Positions 37,811 through 46,727 of a stretch of 64,000 nucleotides of DNA are shown here, one piece after another (within the stretch, counting starts at the first letter, position 1; each line of letters begins with the position of its first letter). The DNA lies in contig DYJI01000002.1 of NCBI GenBank assembly GCA_020723185.1, positions 62,001-126,000 of the forward strand, written 5' to 3'. A program made the position numbers and the translations under genes. A model generated the notes under the pieces. It was not told the DNA's origin. It did no database searches and saw only the letters and a list, made by a program, of their open reading frames with translations. Origin of the DNA: Sideroxydans lithotrophicus (lineage in GTDB: Bacteria; Pseudomonadota; Gammaproteobacteria; Burkholderiales; Gallionellaceae).

Positions 37811-38946
37811 GGCAGTCTTTCAATGAAGTTGTGCATGGCGGCTTCCATCGCCGCGTAATGCGGGTTGTACATGAGCCGCTGCAGCAGCCCGTATTTCAGG
37901 TTCTGCGCCGTCACCTCGCCCAGCCATGCGGATCGGGATGCGCGGCATGCGGAATATTGCACCTCACTCCCGGCAAAATAGTGCAGGCAATTCGTGTATT
38001 CGCCCGACTCGCCGTAATGCGCATCATCGGGAGGGATGACGATGGCGGTATGCGCACTGGAAAGGATACGTTTTTCCGGCAACGCGCTCCGCACCCATTC
38101 CACATCCGCCTGTTGCGGGTCGGCTGCGGCATACCACACCATCTTGCGCAAGGGATACTCCAAGCCATCGAAGAACTTCAGCGTGGCGGCCGCGATGACT
38201 GTCGCATCGTCGGCACTGGCCGCCACGAATACCGGGATCTTCAAGTCGCCATGCGGCAATGCCCGCGTCAGACGCCACATCTGGGTCACCGCATTCATGC
38301 AGAAAGATTCATATTTGTAACGATCCCGGTCCGGCATCACGGACAACCAGGCGCCGCGTGGCAACATCCAGCCATAGAAGCGACTCATACTTGCCCACCG
38401 GGCACGAGCAGCAATCTCCAGCGCGGGGGAGAACAGGAACAGGCCGCGCACGCGTTCGTCCCTTTGCGCCTGCAGCAGACTCAGCGCACCACCCGCCGAG
38501 AAGCCCGCCAGATAGACCTCATCCACCTCTTCCTCCAGACACTGCGTGCCATAAGCCACTGCCTCGGCCCAGTCCTCCCAATGCACATCGAGCAGATCGC
38601 CCGGCTGCGTCCCATGTCCCGGCAACAACACCGCCATCACCCGGAATCCGCTACGCCGGAAGAACTCGCCCAAATGGCGCATGTGGTAGGGTGAATCGCT
38701 CAGGCCGTGGGTGAGCAACACACCGCGCCGGTATGGTTTTTCGCCTCCCCTTGGGAAATCTCCCGAAGGCTGCAATGCGAACGGCGCATTGCCGGCCACG
38801 ATCCGCTCGACATCCGGCTTGCCCGCATGGGCCCGTCGCAACATCGCCTCAGTCTGCCGAACATATCCGGCAAAAGACAGCCCTTTTCCGGCGAAACGAC
38901 TGTTCAGCCCGGTAGGACGATGACGTGCCTGCAACGAGGGGTTCAT
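37807..38946 (-). CDS. Alpha/beta hydrolase, lipase/esterase-like
   Basis: 379-residue serine hydrolase. The oxyanion segment is THGLSDSPYHMR (about 79-90) and the nucleophile is Ser150 in GFSAGG; the acid and His lie in SADDATV and the C-terminal part. No signal peptide is visible. The open frame runs upstream to 39324, but ATG 38946 with MNPSLQARH is the likely start because upstream sequence belongs to a divergent gene. First gene of the operon with ugpQ, glpD and an FGGY kinase, so deacylation of lysophospholipids or monoacylglycerols is a plausible role. Confidence 0.82.
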   Translation of the reverse strand: MNPSLQARHRPTGLNSRFAGKGLSFAGYVRQTEAMLRRAHAGKPDVERIVAGNAPFALQPSGDFPRGGEKPYRRGVLLTHGLSDSPYHMRHLGEFFRRSGFRVMAVLLPGHGTQPGDLLDVHWEDWAEAVAYGTQCLEEEVDEVYLAGFSAGGALSLLQAQRDERVRGLFLFSPALEIAARARWASMSRFYGWMLPRGAWLSVMPDRDRYKYESFCMNAVTQMWRLTRALPHGDLKIPVFVAASADDATVIAAATLKFFDGLEYPLRKMVWYAAADPQQADVEWVRSALPEKRILSSAHTAIVIPPDDAHYGESGEYTNCLHYFAGSEVQYSACRASRSAWLGEVTAQNLKYGLLQRLMYNPHYAAMEAAMHNFIERLP

Positions 38947-39025
38947 GCAGGCATTGTACCTGCCGCGCGCTAGCCTCGACTCACCATGCAGGCGTATCAT
39001 GCGCCACCCATTTTCGCCATATCCC

Positions 39026-39766
39026 ATGTCCTGGTTCCTCACCAACCTCATCAGTGCCTTTCTGCTGCCACCCCTGAACCTGCTGGTTGTGGCAGGCATC
39101 GGCTTGTATCTGTGGCACAAGCGGCCGCGCGCGGCACGCATCCTGATCGCGACCTCGGTTGCCGGCATTTGGCTGCTGTCCACTCCGTTCGTGGCCGATA
39201 ACCTGCTGCAAAGCATCGAAGGCGAACCAGCCGATCCCAGCAAGGCGTCCGCCGATGCCATCGTCGTCTTGAGCGGCGGCCAGCGTTTCGACGCTGCGGA
39301 ATATGGCGGCAACACCGTCAGCAAGGAGACGCTTGAACGCGTGCGCTACGCAGCCATGCTGTATCGCCGGACCGGCAAGCCGGTATTGGTCAGTGGCGGC
39401 GACCCTCAAGGCGGGGGGCCCGAAGCGCCGCTGATGAAGCAGGTGCTGGAGCAGGAATTCTCCGTGCCGGTGCGCTGGGTCGAGGACAGCTCGGACAATA
39501 CGCTGGAGAACGCACGCCACAGCCACGAACTGCTGGCGCGAGAAGGCGTGACACGCATCTACCTTGTGACCCAGGCATGGCACATGCCGCGCTCGATACA
39601 GGTCTTCGAACGCGCCGGTTTCGAAGTGGTGCCTGCCGCCACCGCATTCACCTCATATCACAAGACCGACCTGCTGAGTTTCATTCCCAACGCCGCTGCC
39701 CTGCTGGAAAGTTACCGTTTCATGCATGAAGTCATCGGCATGCTCTGGTATCGGCTAAAATCCTGA
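39026..39766 (+). CDS. YdcF family protein (DUF218, ElyC/SanA-like)
   Basis: 246 residues: two N-terminal membrane helices (about 3-28 and 37-53) and a DUF218 domain with the signatures DAIVVLSGGQ, GKPVLVSGGD and TQAWHMPRSIQVFE. ElyC and SanA of this family affect envelope integrity and peptidoglycan precursor supply in enterobacteria; the biochemical activity is not known. ATG 39026 begins the first hydrophobic helix; an ATG at 38945 would overlap the start of the divergent hydrolase gene. Confidence 0.87.
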   Translation: MSWFLTNLISAFLLPPLNLLVVAGIGLYLWHKRPRAARILIATSVAGIWLLSTPFVADNLLQSIEGEPADPSKASADAIVVLSGGQRFDAAEYGGNTVSKETLERVRYAAMLYRRTGKPVLVSGGDPQGGGPEAPLMKQVLEQEFSVPVRWVEDSSDNTLENARHSHELLAREGVTRIYLVTQAWHMPRSIQVFERAGFEVVPAATAFTSYHKTDLLSFIPNAAALLESYRFMHEVIGMLWYRLKS

Positions 39767-39791
39767 CGCAACCAACTTAGGAGGCACGCAC

Positions 39792-40208
39792 ATGAAAGCA
39801 CGCATCAAATGGGTGGAAGAAGTCTCGTTCCTGGGTGAGACGGAAAGCGGACACGCGGTATTGATGGACGGCCCGCCGGCCGGCGGCGGCAGGAACCTCG
39901 GCCCGCGCCCGATGGAGATGCTGCTGATCGGAACCGGTGCTTGCACCGCCTATGATGTGGTGCACATCCTCAAGAAAGCGCGCCAGCCCATCACAGACTG
40001 CGTGGTGGACATACAGTCGGAACGCGCCGAGACCGACCCCAAGGTGTTCACGCAGATCCACATGCATTTCATCGTTACAGGCAAAGGACTGAAACGCGAA
40101 CAGGTAGAACGCGCGATCAGCCTGTCTGCGGAAAAATACTGCTCGGCCTCCATCATGCTCGGCAAGACGGCGGACATCACGCACGATTTCGAGATACAAG
40201 AGGGCTGA
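39792..40208 (+). CDS. OsmC family protein (YhfA-like)
   Basis: 138-residue OsmC/Ohr-fold protein. The two conserved cysteines of peroxide-reducing members are present: Cys51 in GTGACTAYD and Cys117 in KYCSASIML, so thiol-dependent peroxide reduction is possible. The sequence is closer to the YhfA subgroup, whose role is unknown. AGGAGG precedes the start ATG 39792. Followed by a small terminator-like hairpin. Confidence 0.9.
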   Translation: MKARIKWVEEVSFLGETESGHAVLMDGPPAGGGRNLGPRPMEMLLIGTGACTAYDVVHILKKARQPITDCVVDIQSERAETDPKVFTQIHMHFIVTGKGLKREQVERAISLSAEKYCSASIMLGKTADITHDFEIQEG

Positions 40209-40227
40209 GTCGCACCGCCATTCCGGC

Positions 40228-40248
40228 CTGACCGCAGGTCAGTTTTCC
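40228..40248 (+). terminator. Probable terminator after the osmC-like gene
   Basis: CTGACC (40228-40233), 3-base loop, GGTCAG (40237-40242), then TTTTCC. Short stem but correctly placed 20 bases after the stop and followed by four T. Confidence 0.55.
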
Positions 40249-40276
40249 TGAGCCTGCCGAAGGGCCGATATGACAG

Positions 40277-40903
40277 CTAGACCCAATAGACGGTCTTGGT
40301 CATCACCTTGGACATGCCGCGCATCGCCAGCTTCACCGGCAGCGGCAACTCGGCCGCCCCCAGCGCGACAGCCATATCCGAATGGCCGACCTCGTCCACA
40401 TACATCTGCTGCGCCACCGCACGGCTCTTCGCATCCTGCGGCGGCAGCGTATCCAGATGATGCTGCAGATGCGCACCGACCTGACGCTCTGTTTCGGCCA
40501 GAAACCCCAGATTCCACTTATCGCCTAGTGCCCCGGCGACAGCGCCGATCGCCAGTGAACCGGTGTACCACAGCGGATTGAGCAGGCTCAATCGGCCGCC
40601 AAGTTCATGCACACGGTGCGAGGTCCAGGCCAGATGCTCGGTCTCCTCCCACGCCGCCTTATTCAATTTTTCCTGCACCAACGGATCGCGCGCCGTCAGC
40701 GCCTGCCCCTGATACAGCGCCTGCGCGCAGATCTCGCCGGTATGGTTGATGCGCATCAGCGCGGCGGCATGCTTTTTCTCCGCCTCGCTCATCGACACAT
40801 CGGGGATGTCCGCATCGGGATAAGGCCGCGCAGTCGGTGCCTTGGCGAACAGTGTGCGCAAGCCCTTATCGAATTCGATGATCAATGTATCCAGATTCGG
40901 CAT
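40277..40903 (-). CDS. coq7: Demethoxyubiquinone hydroxylase Coq7
   Basis: Di-iron monooxygenase for a late hydroxylation in ubiquinone synthesis, oxygen-dependent. 208 residues, four-helix bundle with ligands in [32 protein letters not shown] and [10 protein letters not shown]. The start at ATG 40903 ([16 protein letters not shown]) is the family N-terminus; the frame continues upstream into a palindromic repeat at 40942-40968, which is not coding. Presence of Coq7 implies ubiquinone made under oxic conditions. Confidence 0.94.
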   Translation of the reverse strand: MPNLDTLIIEFDKGLRTLFAKAPTARPYPDADIPDVSMSEAEKKHAAALMRINHTGEICAQALYQGQALTARDPLVQEKLNKAAWEETEHLAWTSHRVHELGGRLSLLNPLWYTGSLAIGAVAGALGDKWNLGFLAETERQVGAHLQHHLDTLPPQDAKSRAVAQQMYVDEVGHSDMAVALGAAELPLPVKLAMRGMSKVMTKTVYWV

Positions 40904-40941
40904 GCTGATCTCCTGCTTTGAGAATTTATATAGCAAGGTTA

Positions 40942-40968
40942 CTGGATTCCTGCCTGGGCGGGAATGAC
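40942..40968. repeat. Single REP-like palindrome
   Basis: The sequence starts CTGGATTCCTGCC and ends GCGGGAATGACC. It belongs to the same GGATTCCGGC...CGGAATGAC class as the repeats that bound the two elements at 52.5 and 58.5 kb, but occurs here as one unit between coq7 and the porin gene. Confidence 0.6.
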
Positions 40969-40975
40969 CCCACAA

Positions 40976-41004
40976 TAAAAAACGGGCCTCCGAAGAGGCC
41001 CGTT
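40976..41004 (-). terminator. Porin gene terminator
   Basis: Minus strand: 10-bp stem AACGGGCCTC / GAGGCCCGTT with a stable TTCG tetraloop (41004-40981), followed by TTTTTATTG. It is about 30 bases after the porin stop; a very strong terminator for a highly expressed gene. Confidence 0.93.
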
Positions 41005-41032
41005 CTCATCCAAATCAGAGGGTAAGGCTGAT

Positions 41033-42034
41033 TTAGAACTTCTTGCGCAGACCAACTGCCAGAATAGTCGTATCCGTTGCAACATTAGCCGCTTTGGCAT
41101 TGATCTGGTTCAATGCACCATATGCGGTCGTGCTCTTGGACAGGTTGTACACATACGCAGCCGTGAAAGAGCTATCGTCGTTACCGCCGCCACCTGCGAT
41201 GGAGTTCTTGGCGAAGCTAGCTACAACAGCACCAGGACCAAATGGAGCAACTGCGCTGAGAGACAGTGCATTGTTGGTGCCCGCACCACCGTCTGTCTTG
41301 TTGGTCTGGAAGGTACCCATCAGCTTGGCCACGCCCATGTCGTAGGAACCAGCAAAGGCCATGTCAGTGGTTTTTGCATAGCCATTGTCGTCGCTGGCAG
41401 TACCTGCATACACAACACCTGCGGACAAGGGGCCTTGCGCATAAGTTGCAGACAACATCATTGCCGTAACCTTGTTGCCGGTGGTTGCGCCGGATGCTGG
41501 CTGAACCAAAGCATCAGTCAGGTTGGTAGTGTAGTTTGCTGCCAGAGTCAAACCGTTCATGTCTGGAGAAATGTAAGCCAGTGCGTGAGGCAGGCGAGCA
41601 GCTACAGCAGTCGTGCCAATGAGATTGGCTGCGTTCACATTTTGCAAAGGCGAAATTGCAGAGCCAGCGAGCGGGTCAAATTTGACTTGCCAGTCATAAC
41701 CAGCCGTTTGCAGGTAACCAGCCGCAACAGTACCGAAATCACCAGCCAAGGCCAGCATTTCCTGACGAGCAGTACCTACACCATCGGAAGTGTCCGTTGC
41801 CAACTTGTATTCCGCCACAGCAACGGCAGTCATACCATTATCCAGGCCTTCAGTGACTTTCACGCCAATGCGCGAGCCAGAAAGTCCGCCAGAAATTGCA
41901 AACATGGAACTCTTCAGACCTGTAACCGACTTGTTGATTACAGCAGCATCGACGATTCCATAAACGGTCGTTTCAGCGAAAGCAGGAGCAGAGAAAGCGG
42001 CAGCAACAGCCAGTGCGATGATTTTCTTTTGCAT
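41033..42034 (-). CDS. Gram-negative porin (trimeric, betaproteobacterial type)
   Basis: 333-residue outer-membrane beta-barrel. Signal peptide MQKKIIALAVAAAFSAPAFA cut before ETTVYG, then the beginning ETTVYGIVDAAV typical of beta-proteobacterial porins, alternating beta strands, and a C-terminal phenylalanine (LAVGLRKKF) for BAM recognition. Forms water-filled channels for small solutes; specificity unknown. An unusually long upstream region with an FNR-like box suggests oxygen or redox control. Monocistronic: a strong terminator follows. Confidence 0.93.
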   Translation of the reverse strand: MQKKIIALAVAAAFSAPAFAETTVYGIVDAAVINKSVTGLKSSMFAISGGLSGSRIGVKVTEGLDNGMTAVAVAEYKLATDTSDGVGTARQEMLALAGDFGTVAAGYLQTAGYDWQVKFDPLAGSAISPLQNVNAANLIGTTAVAARLPHALAYISPDMNGLTLAANYTTNLTDALVQPASGATTGNKVTAMMLSATYAQGPLSAGVVYAGTASDDNGYAKTTDMAFAGSYDMGVAKLMGTFQTNKTDGGAGTNNALSLSAVAPFGPGAVVASFAKNSIAGGGGNDDSSFTAAYVYNLSKSTTAYGALNQINAKAANVATDTTILAVGLRKKF

Positions 42035-42403
42035 GTGGAACTCCTCTATTTATAAGTTGGTTTGCCATGAAGACGACTGTCGGTTTGCCTCATTCGTCTC
42101 GCGATGCACCGTACTATCGGCACCTTACGGGACGCTTACGACGTCACAAATCTGCAACACCGCCCGAGACCTCCGGCAATCAAGCCCCTACAGCGAGCTC
42201 GGAGCGGATTCTGCCTCAACAAAAGCGCCGCAAATTGACCTGCATCAAAATTCGTGCATTCTGTTGCTGATTTGCAACATGAGTTGTCACGACAAGCCGA
42301 TAACCGCCGGAAAACAAGGGGGAAACACACCAATGGGATGCCCGAGCGGGGGATTGCAATGCAAACGGGAGCGTATTTCCGCCCCCCCTTCTGTGGCGCT
42401 ACC
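42035..42403. other. 369-base porin/trpC intergenic region
   Basis: No gene is seen. It holds the likely porin promoter with an FNR-type site (separate entry), two further dyads upstream of it, GTTGC-N6-GCAAC (42263-42278) and TTGTC-AC-GACAA (42284-42295), and a long 5' leader (about 165 bases) in which GGTTTGCC occurs twice (42059-42066 and 42082-42089). The part nearest trpC (42300-42403) shows nothing recognisable, and no clear terminator for trpC. Confidence 0.7.
42208..42248 (-). promoter_or_regulatory. Porin promoter with FNR/CRP-type site in class II position
   Basis: Minus strand: TTGAT-GCAG-GTCAA (42248-42235) matches the FNR/Anr consensus TTGAT-N4-ATCAA in 9 of 10 arm positions. 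CAGAAT (42213-42208) follows after 21 bases, which places the centre of the site close to -41.5 from the expected start, the geometry of class II activation. No good -35 hexamer is present, as usual for activator-dependent promoters. Confidence 0.6.
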
Positions 42404-43195
42404 TTAAGAAGAAAAAGTACGGGACAGTTCCGCCCCCGGATCGTCCGCACGCATGAACGCCTCGCCCACAAGGAATGCATGCACCTGATGGTCGCGCATG
42501 CGCTTGACGTCCTGTGCGGTGAAGATGCCGCTCTCGGTGACGACGGTGCGATCAGCAGGGATCTGCTCCAGCAGGTCCAGGGTGGTTTGCAGGCTGACCT
42601 CGAAAGTGCGCAGATTACGATTGTTGACACCGATCAAGGGCGTCTTCAGTTGCAAGGCCACTTCCAGCTCCTTGCCGTCATGCACTTCGACCAGCACTGC
42701 CATGCCCAGCTGCTGCGCCAGCTTCTCGAAAGCCTGCATCTGCTTGAGCGACAACGCGGCAGCGATCAGCAGGATGGCATCGGCCCCCATCGCACGCGCC
42801 TGGTAGACCTGATATTCACTGACCATGAAATCCTTGCGCAACACAGGCAATTCGCAGGCCGCACGCGCCTGTTTTAGATATTCGGCACTGCCCTGGAAAA
42901 ATTGCTCGTCGGTCAGCACGGACAGACAGGCTGCACCGTGCCTTGCGTAACTCTGCGCGATCTCGGCCGGATGGAAATCCGCGCGGATCACACCTTTGCT
43001 GGGACTGGCTTTCTTGATCTCGGCGATCACAGCTGCCTCTCCTGCCGCGATCTTGCCACGAATGGCAGCCACGAAATCGCGCGCCGGCAACGCCTGCTGC
43101 GCCTCAGCACGGATCACGGGCAAGGGCTTGGCAGAAAGCGCGGCGGCTACTTCCTGTGCTTTGACTGCAAGTATCTTGTTGAGGATGTCGGACAT
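42404..43195 (-). CDS. trpC: Indole-3-glycerol-phosphate synthase
   Basis: TIM-barrel enzyme closing the indole ring in tryptophan synthesis, 263 residues. [14 protein letters not shown] is the substrate-binding signature, and [11 protein letters not shown] and TESGIFT lie on later strands. It is monofunctional (not fused to TrpF). It is separated from trpEGD by about 29 kb and placed divergently from proA, whereas trpD-trpC adjacency is common in relatives. A -10 box TAGAAT is at 43227-43222, 27 bases before the ATG. Confidence 0.96.
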   Translation of the reverse strand: MSDILNKILAVKAQEVAAALSAKPLPVIRAEAQQALPARDFVAAIRGKIAAGEAAVIAEIKKASPSKGVIRADFHPAEIAQSYARHGAACLSVLTDEQFFQGSAEYLKQARAACELPVLRKDFMVSEYQVYQARAMGADAILLIAAALSLKQMQAFEKLAQQLGMAVLVEVHDGKELEVALQLKTPLIGVNNRNLRTFEVSLQTTLDLLEQIPADRTVVTESGIFTAQDVKRMRDHQVHAFLVGEAFMRADDPGAELSRTFSS

Positions 43196-43221
43196 GCTGG
43201 GTTCTCTTGAATAAGGCGCGC

Positions 43222-43248
43222 ATTCTAACGCATGCGCAATGCTAAAAT
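43222..43248. promoter_or_regulatory. Back-to-back trpC and proA -10 boxes
   Basis: Minus strand TAGAAT (43227-43222), then GCGCGCC, 27 bases before trpC. Plus strand TGC-TAAAAT (43240-43248), an extended -10, 28 bases before proA. The two boxes are about 16 bases apart, so the polymerases would compete for overlapping DNA. -35 elements are not clear. Confidence 0.5.
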
Positions 43249-43276
43249 ACGAGCCACTGATCTCCTGTTACGCACC

Positions 43277-44536
43277 ATGAACGACATCAAGCAATACATG
43301 AAGAGCGTCGGGCAACAAGCCCGCACCGCATCGCGCGCGATGGCGATGGCCGATACCAACGCCAAGAACCGGGCACTGGAGAACATCGCCACCGCCATCC
43401 TGCTCGACACCCGAAAACTCATCGCCGAGAACGAAAAGGATATTGCGGCTGCGAAGCAGAACGGCCTCGACGCCGCCTCCATCGACCGTCTGACGCTTAC
43501 CGCAAAGACCATCCAGGGCATGGCAGAGGGCCTGCGCCAGATCGCCGCATTGCCCGATCCGATCGGAGAGATCAGCGACATGAAGTATCGTCCGTCCGGC
43601 ATCCAGGTCGGCAAGATGCGCGTACCGCTGGGCGTCATCGGCATCATCTACGAATCGCGCCCGAACGTGACCGCTGACGCAGCCGGCCTGTGCCTGAAAT
43701 CCGGCAACGCGGCCATCCTGCGCGGCGGCTCGGAAGCGATCCATTCCAACCGAGCCATCGCGGCGTGCGTATTGCAGGGGTTGCGCGAAGCAGGCCTGCC
43801 AGAGACCGCCGTACAGGTAGTGAACACCACCGACCGCGCCGCCGTGGGCGAACTCATCACCATGAAGGAATATGTCGATGTGATCGTGCCGCGCGGCGGC
43901 AAGGGCCTGATCGCGCGCATCTCCGACGAAGCCAAGGTCCCAGTCATCAAGCATCTCGACGGTATCTGCCATGTCTACATCGACGACGAGGCCGACATGG
44001 AGAAAGCGGTGCGCATCGCCGACAACGCCAAGACCCACCGCTACGGCGTGTGCAACGCGATGGAGACCTTACTGGTGAATGCGGGCGTGGCAACCAAGGT
44101 GTTGCCCGAACTGTGCAAGATCTATCTGAACAAGGGCGTGGAATTGCGCGGCGATACCAGCGCGCGGGCTCTCGTGCCCCAGATGAAGGAGGCCACCGAG
44201 GAAGACTGGCGCACCGAATATCTCGCGCCTATCCTGAGCGTACGCGTGGTAGAGAACCTGGACGAGGCCATTTCCCACATCAACACCTACAGCTCGCAGC
44301 ACACCGACAGCATCGTCACCGAGAACTATTCAAAAGCGATGCGCTTCCTGCGCGAGGTGGATTCGGCCAGCGTGATGGTGAATGCCTCGACTCGCTTCGC
44401 CGACGGCTTCGAATACGGCCTGGGCGCAGAGATCGGCATCTCCACCGACAAGATCCATGCGCGCGGTCCGGTCGGACTGGAAGGGCTGACGTCGCAAAAA
44501 TACATCGTGCTCGGCAACGGGCAGATCCGCATCTGA
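43277..44536 (+). CDS. proA: Gamma-glutamyl phosphate reductase
   Basis: NADPH-dependent second step of proline synthesis, 419 residues, aldehyde-dehydrogenase fold. Catalytic Cys259 in [12 protein letters not shown], with PRGGKGLI and the [10 protein letters not shown] end. The start at ATG 43277 ([16 protein letters not shown]) matches the family; in-frame codons back to 43232 overlap the promoter region. proB is not nearby. Confidence 0.96.
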   Translation: MNDIKQYMKSVGQQARTASRAMAMADTNAKNRALENIATAILLDTRKLIAENEKDIAAAKQNGLDAASIDRLTLTAKTIQGMAEGLRQIAALPDPIGEISDMKYRPSGIQVGKMRVPLGVIGIIYESRPNVTADAAGLCLKSGNAAILRGGSEAIHSNRAIAACVLQGLREAGLPETAVQVVNTTDRAAVGELITMKEYVDVIVPRGGKGLIARISDEAKVPVIKHLDGICHVYIDDEADMEKAVRIADNAKTHRYGVCNAMETLLVNAGVATKVLPELCKIYLNKGVELRGDTSARALVPQMKEATEEDWRTEYLAPILSVRVVENLDEAISHINTYSSQHTDSIVTENYSKAMRFLREVDSASVMVNASTRFADGFEYGLGAEIGISTDKIHARGPVGLEGLTSQKYIVLGNGQIRI

Positions 44537-44552
44537 CAAGAAAGAGAACATC

Positions 44553-46313
44553 ATGAGCACTATCGAGATCAAGGTACCGGACATCGGCGGCTTCAAGGAC
44601 GTCGCCATCATCGAAATCAGCGTCAAGGCAGGCGACAGCGTGGAACAAGAGCAGACGCTGATCACGCTGGAGACCGACAAGGCGACCATGGACGTCCCCT
44701 CTCCCGCCGCCGGCGTGGTGAAGGAGATGAAGATCAAGGTCGGCGACAAGGTCAGTGAGGGTTCCGTGATCCTGCTACTGGAAAGCAGTGCCGCTGCTGC
44801 GGCACCGGCCAAGACCGCGCCAGCCCCTCAAGCCGCCGCACCTGTCGCCGCACCACAGCCAGCCCCGACACCCGCTGCAAGTGTCGCCAAGGGCGACCTC
44901 CACGCCGAAGTCGTCGTGCTCGGTGCCGGCCCCGGCGGATATACCGCTGCCTTCCGCGCCGCCGACCTCGGCAAACAGGTCATCCTGATCGAGAAGCACG
45001 CCACGCTGGGCGGCGTCTGCCTGAACGTCGGCTGCATCCCGTCCAAGGCATTGCTGCATGTCGCCAAGGTGATCAACGAAGCGGAAGAAGTCAGCCACCA
45101 CGGCGTGACCTTCGGCAAGCCGAAGATCGATATCGACCTGATCCGAGGCTGGAAGGAAAGCGTGATCGGCAAGCTCACCGGCGGCCTCGCCGGACTGGCG
45201 AAACAGCGCAAGGTGCAAGTAGTGCGCGGTATCGCCAAGTTCACTTCGCCCAACTCCATCGCGGTGCAAACTGAAGAAGGCGAGAAGATCGTCACTTTCG
45301 ACAATGCTATCGTCGCAGCGGGTTCCAGCGTGGCGCGCATCCCCGGCTTCCCTTACGACGACGAACGCATCATCGATTCCACCGGCGCATTGGCACTGAA
45401 GGATGTGCCGAAACGCATGCTGGTGATCGGTGGCGGCATCATCGGTCTGGAGATGGCGACGGTGTATGAAGCACTGGGCGCGAAGATCTCGGTGGTCGAG
45501 CTCATGGACCAGCTGATGCCGGGCGCGGACAAAGACATGGTCAAACCGTTGCACACACGCATCGCCAAGCGTTACGAAGCCATCATGCTGAAGACCAAGG
45601 TCACCAGGATCGAGGCAGAGAAGAAAGGGCTGAAAGTCACCTTCGAAGGCGAGCAGGCTCCCGCTGAACCTCAGCTTTATGACAAAGTCCTGATGGCGGT
45701 GGGCCGCCGTCCGAACGGGCGCGAGATCAATGCCGAAGCGGCAGGCCTCGTCGTCAACGAGCGCGGCTTCATCCCGGTCGACAAGCAGATGCGCACCAAC
45801 GTGCCGCACATCTTCGCCATCGGCGACATCGTCGGCGACCCGATGCTGGCGCACAAGGCGGTGCACGAGGGCAAGGTCGCGGCGGAGAACATCGCCGGAC
45901 ATAAAGCCTTCTTCGAGCCGCTCACCATCCCGTCCGTGGCCTATACCGATCCGGAAGTGGCATGGATGGGTCTCACCGAGACGCAAGCCAAGGCGCAAGG
46001 CATCGAGTACGAAAAGGGCGTCTTCCCGTGGGCCGCTTCCGGTCGCGCGCTGTCCATCGCACGCGAGGAGGGTTCCACCAAAGTGCTGCTCGATCCGAAG
46101 AGCCGCCGCATCCTCGGTGCCGGTATCGTTGGCACCAATGCGGGCGAACTGATCGCCGAGGCCGTGCTGGCACTGGAGATGGGTGCAGACATGGAAGACA
46201 TCGGTCTCACCATCCACCCGCACCCTACGCTGTCCGAGACATTCAACTTTGCGGCCGAGATGGCGGAAGGCACCATCACCGACCTGCTGCCGCCGAGAAA
46301 GAAGTCCCACTAA
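44553..46313 (+). CDS. lpdA: Dihydrolipoyl dehydrogenase with N-terminal lipoyl domain
   Basis: E3 component of 2-oxoacid dehydrogenase complexes, reoxidising lipoamide with NAD+. 586 residues. The N-terminal biotinyl/lipoyl domain (1-80) has the lipoylation lysine Lys43 in ETDKATMDV. An Ala/Pro-rich linker (82-115) leads to the flavoprotein: [13 protein letters not shown] for FAD, redox disulfide Cys156-Cys161 in CLNVGC, NAD-binding [12 protein letters not shown], and the C-terminal HPHPTLSE catalytic His. Such lipoyl-E3 fusions are common in beta-proteobacteria, but here no E1 or E2 gene is adjacent. Confidence 0.95.
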   Translation: MSTIEIKVPDIGGFKDVAIIEISVKAGDSVEQEQTLITLETDKATMDVPSPAAGVVKEMKIKVGDKVSEGSVILLLESSAAAAAPAKTAPAPQAAAPVAAPQPAPTPAASVAKGDLHAEVVVLGAGPGGYTAAFRAADLGKQVILIEKHATLGGVCLNVGCIPSKALLHVAKVINEAEEVSHHGVTFGKPKIDIDLIRGWKESVIGKLTGGLAGLAKQRKVQVVRGIAKFTSPNSIAVQTEEGEKIVTFDNAIVAAGSSVARIPGFPYDDERIIDSTGALALKDVPKRMLVIGGGIIGLEMATVYEALGAKISVVELMDQLMPGADKDMVKPLHTRIAKRYEAIMLKTKVTRIEAEKKGLKVTFEGEQAPAEPQLYDKVLMAVGRRPNGREINAEAAGLVVNERGFIPVDKQMRTNVPHIFAIGDIVGDPMLAHKAVHEGKVAAENIAGHKAFFEPLTIPSVAYTDPEVAWMGLTETQAKAQGIEYEKGVFPWAASGRALSIAREEGSTKVLLDPKSRRILGAGIVGTNAGELIAEAVLALEMGADMEDIGLTIHPHPTLSETFNFAAEMAEGTITDLLPPRKKSH

Positions 46314-46727
46314 TTGGAAGCACTGACCCACTGGCTGAACAGCGACCTCAGCCTGTGGGGCCTGTTCATCTCCAGCCTGCTGGCCGCCACGCTGCTGCCC
46401 GGCGGTTCCGAAGCAGTGCTGTTCGGCGTACTGAAGCTGCACCCGGAACTGTTCTGGCCAGCACTCCTGATCGGCACGTTGGGCAACACGATAGGCGGCA
46501 TGATCTCGTTCGGCATGGGCTGGCTGCTGCCGCAGACACAACAGCTCAAGCATGTGGACAAAGTAAGGAGACACGGCACGCCCGCACTGCTGCTTGCATG
46601 GGCACCCTTGATCGGTGATGCATTATGTCTGGCGGCAGGCTGGCTACGTTTGAATCCCTGGCACGCAGCCTTGTTCATGCTGGCCGGGAAATTCGGGCGT
46701 TATCTTGTGGTCGCGCTGACCACCTGA
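46314..46727 (+). CDS. YqaA family membrane protein (DedA/SNARE-associated type)
   Basis: 137-residue inner-membrane protein with about four hydrophobic segments and the family motifs LLPGGSEAVLFGVL, GTLGNTIGGMISFGMGW and WAPLIGDALCLAAGWLR. Distantly related to DedA proteins; function unknown. No ATG is available near the start; TTG at 46314, immediately after the lpdA stop, is the likely initiation codon by coupling. Its stop abuts the stop of the convergent gene with no base between. Confidence 0.85.
   Translation: MEALTHWLNSDLSLWGLFISSLLAATLLPGGSEAVLFGVLKLHPELFWPALLIGTLGNTIGGMISFGMGWLLPQTQQLKHVDKVRRHGTPALLLAWAPLIGDALCLAAGWLRLNPWHAALFMLAGKFGRYLVVALTT

Noticed and set aside
40247-40265. CCTGAGCCTGCCGAAGGGC segment after the osmC-like gene as a mobile element
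   Set aside because: It resembles a short intergenic repeat common in many GC-rich bacteria, but one copy without partner or boundaries in this window does not support an element.
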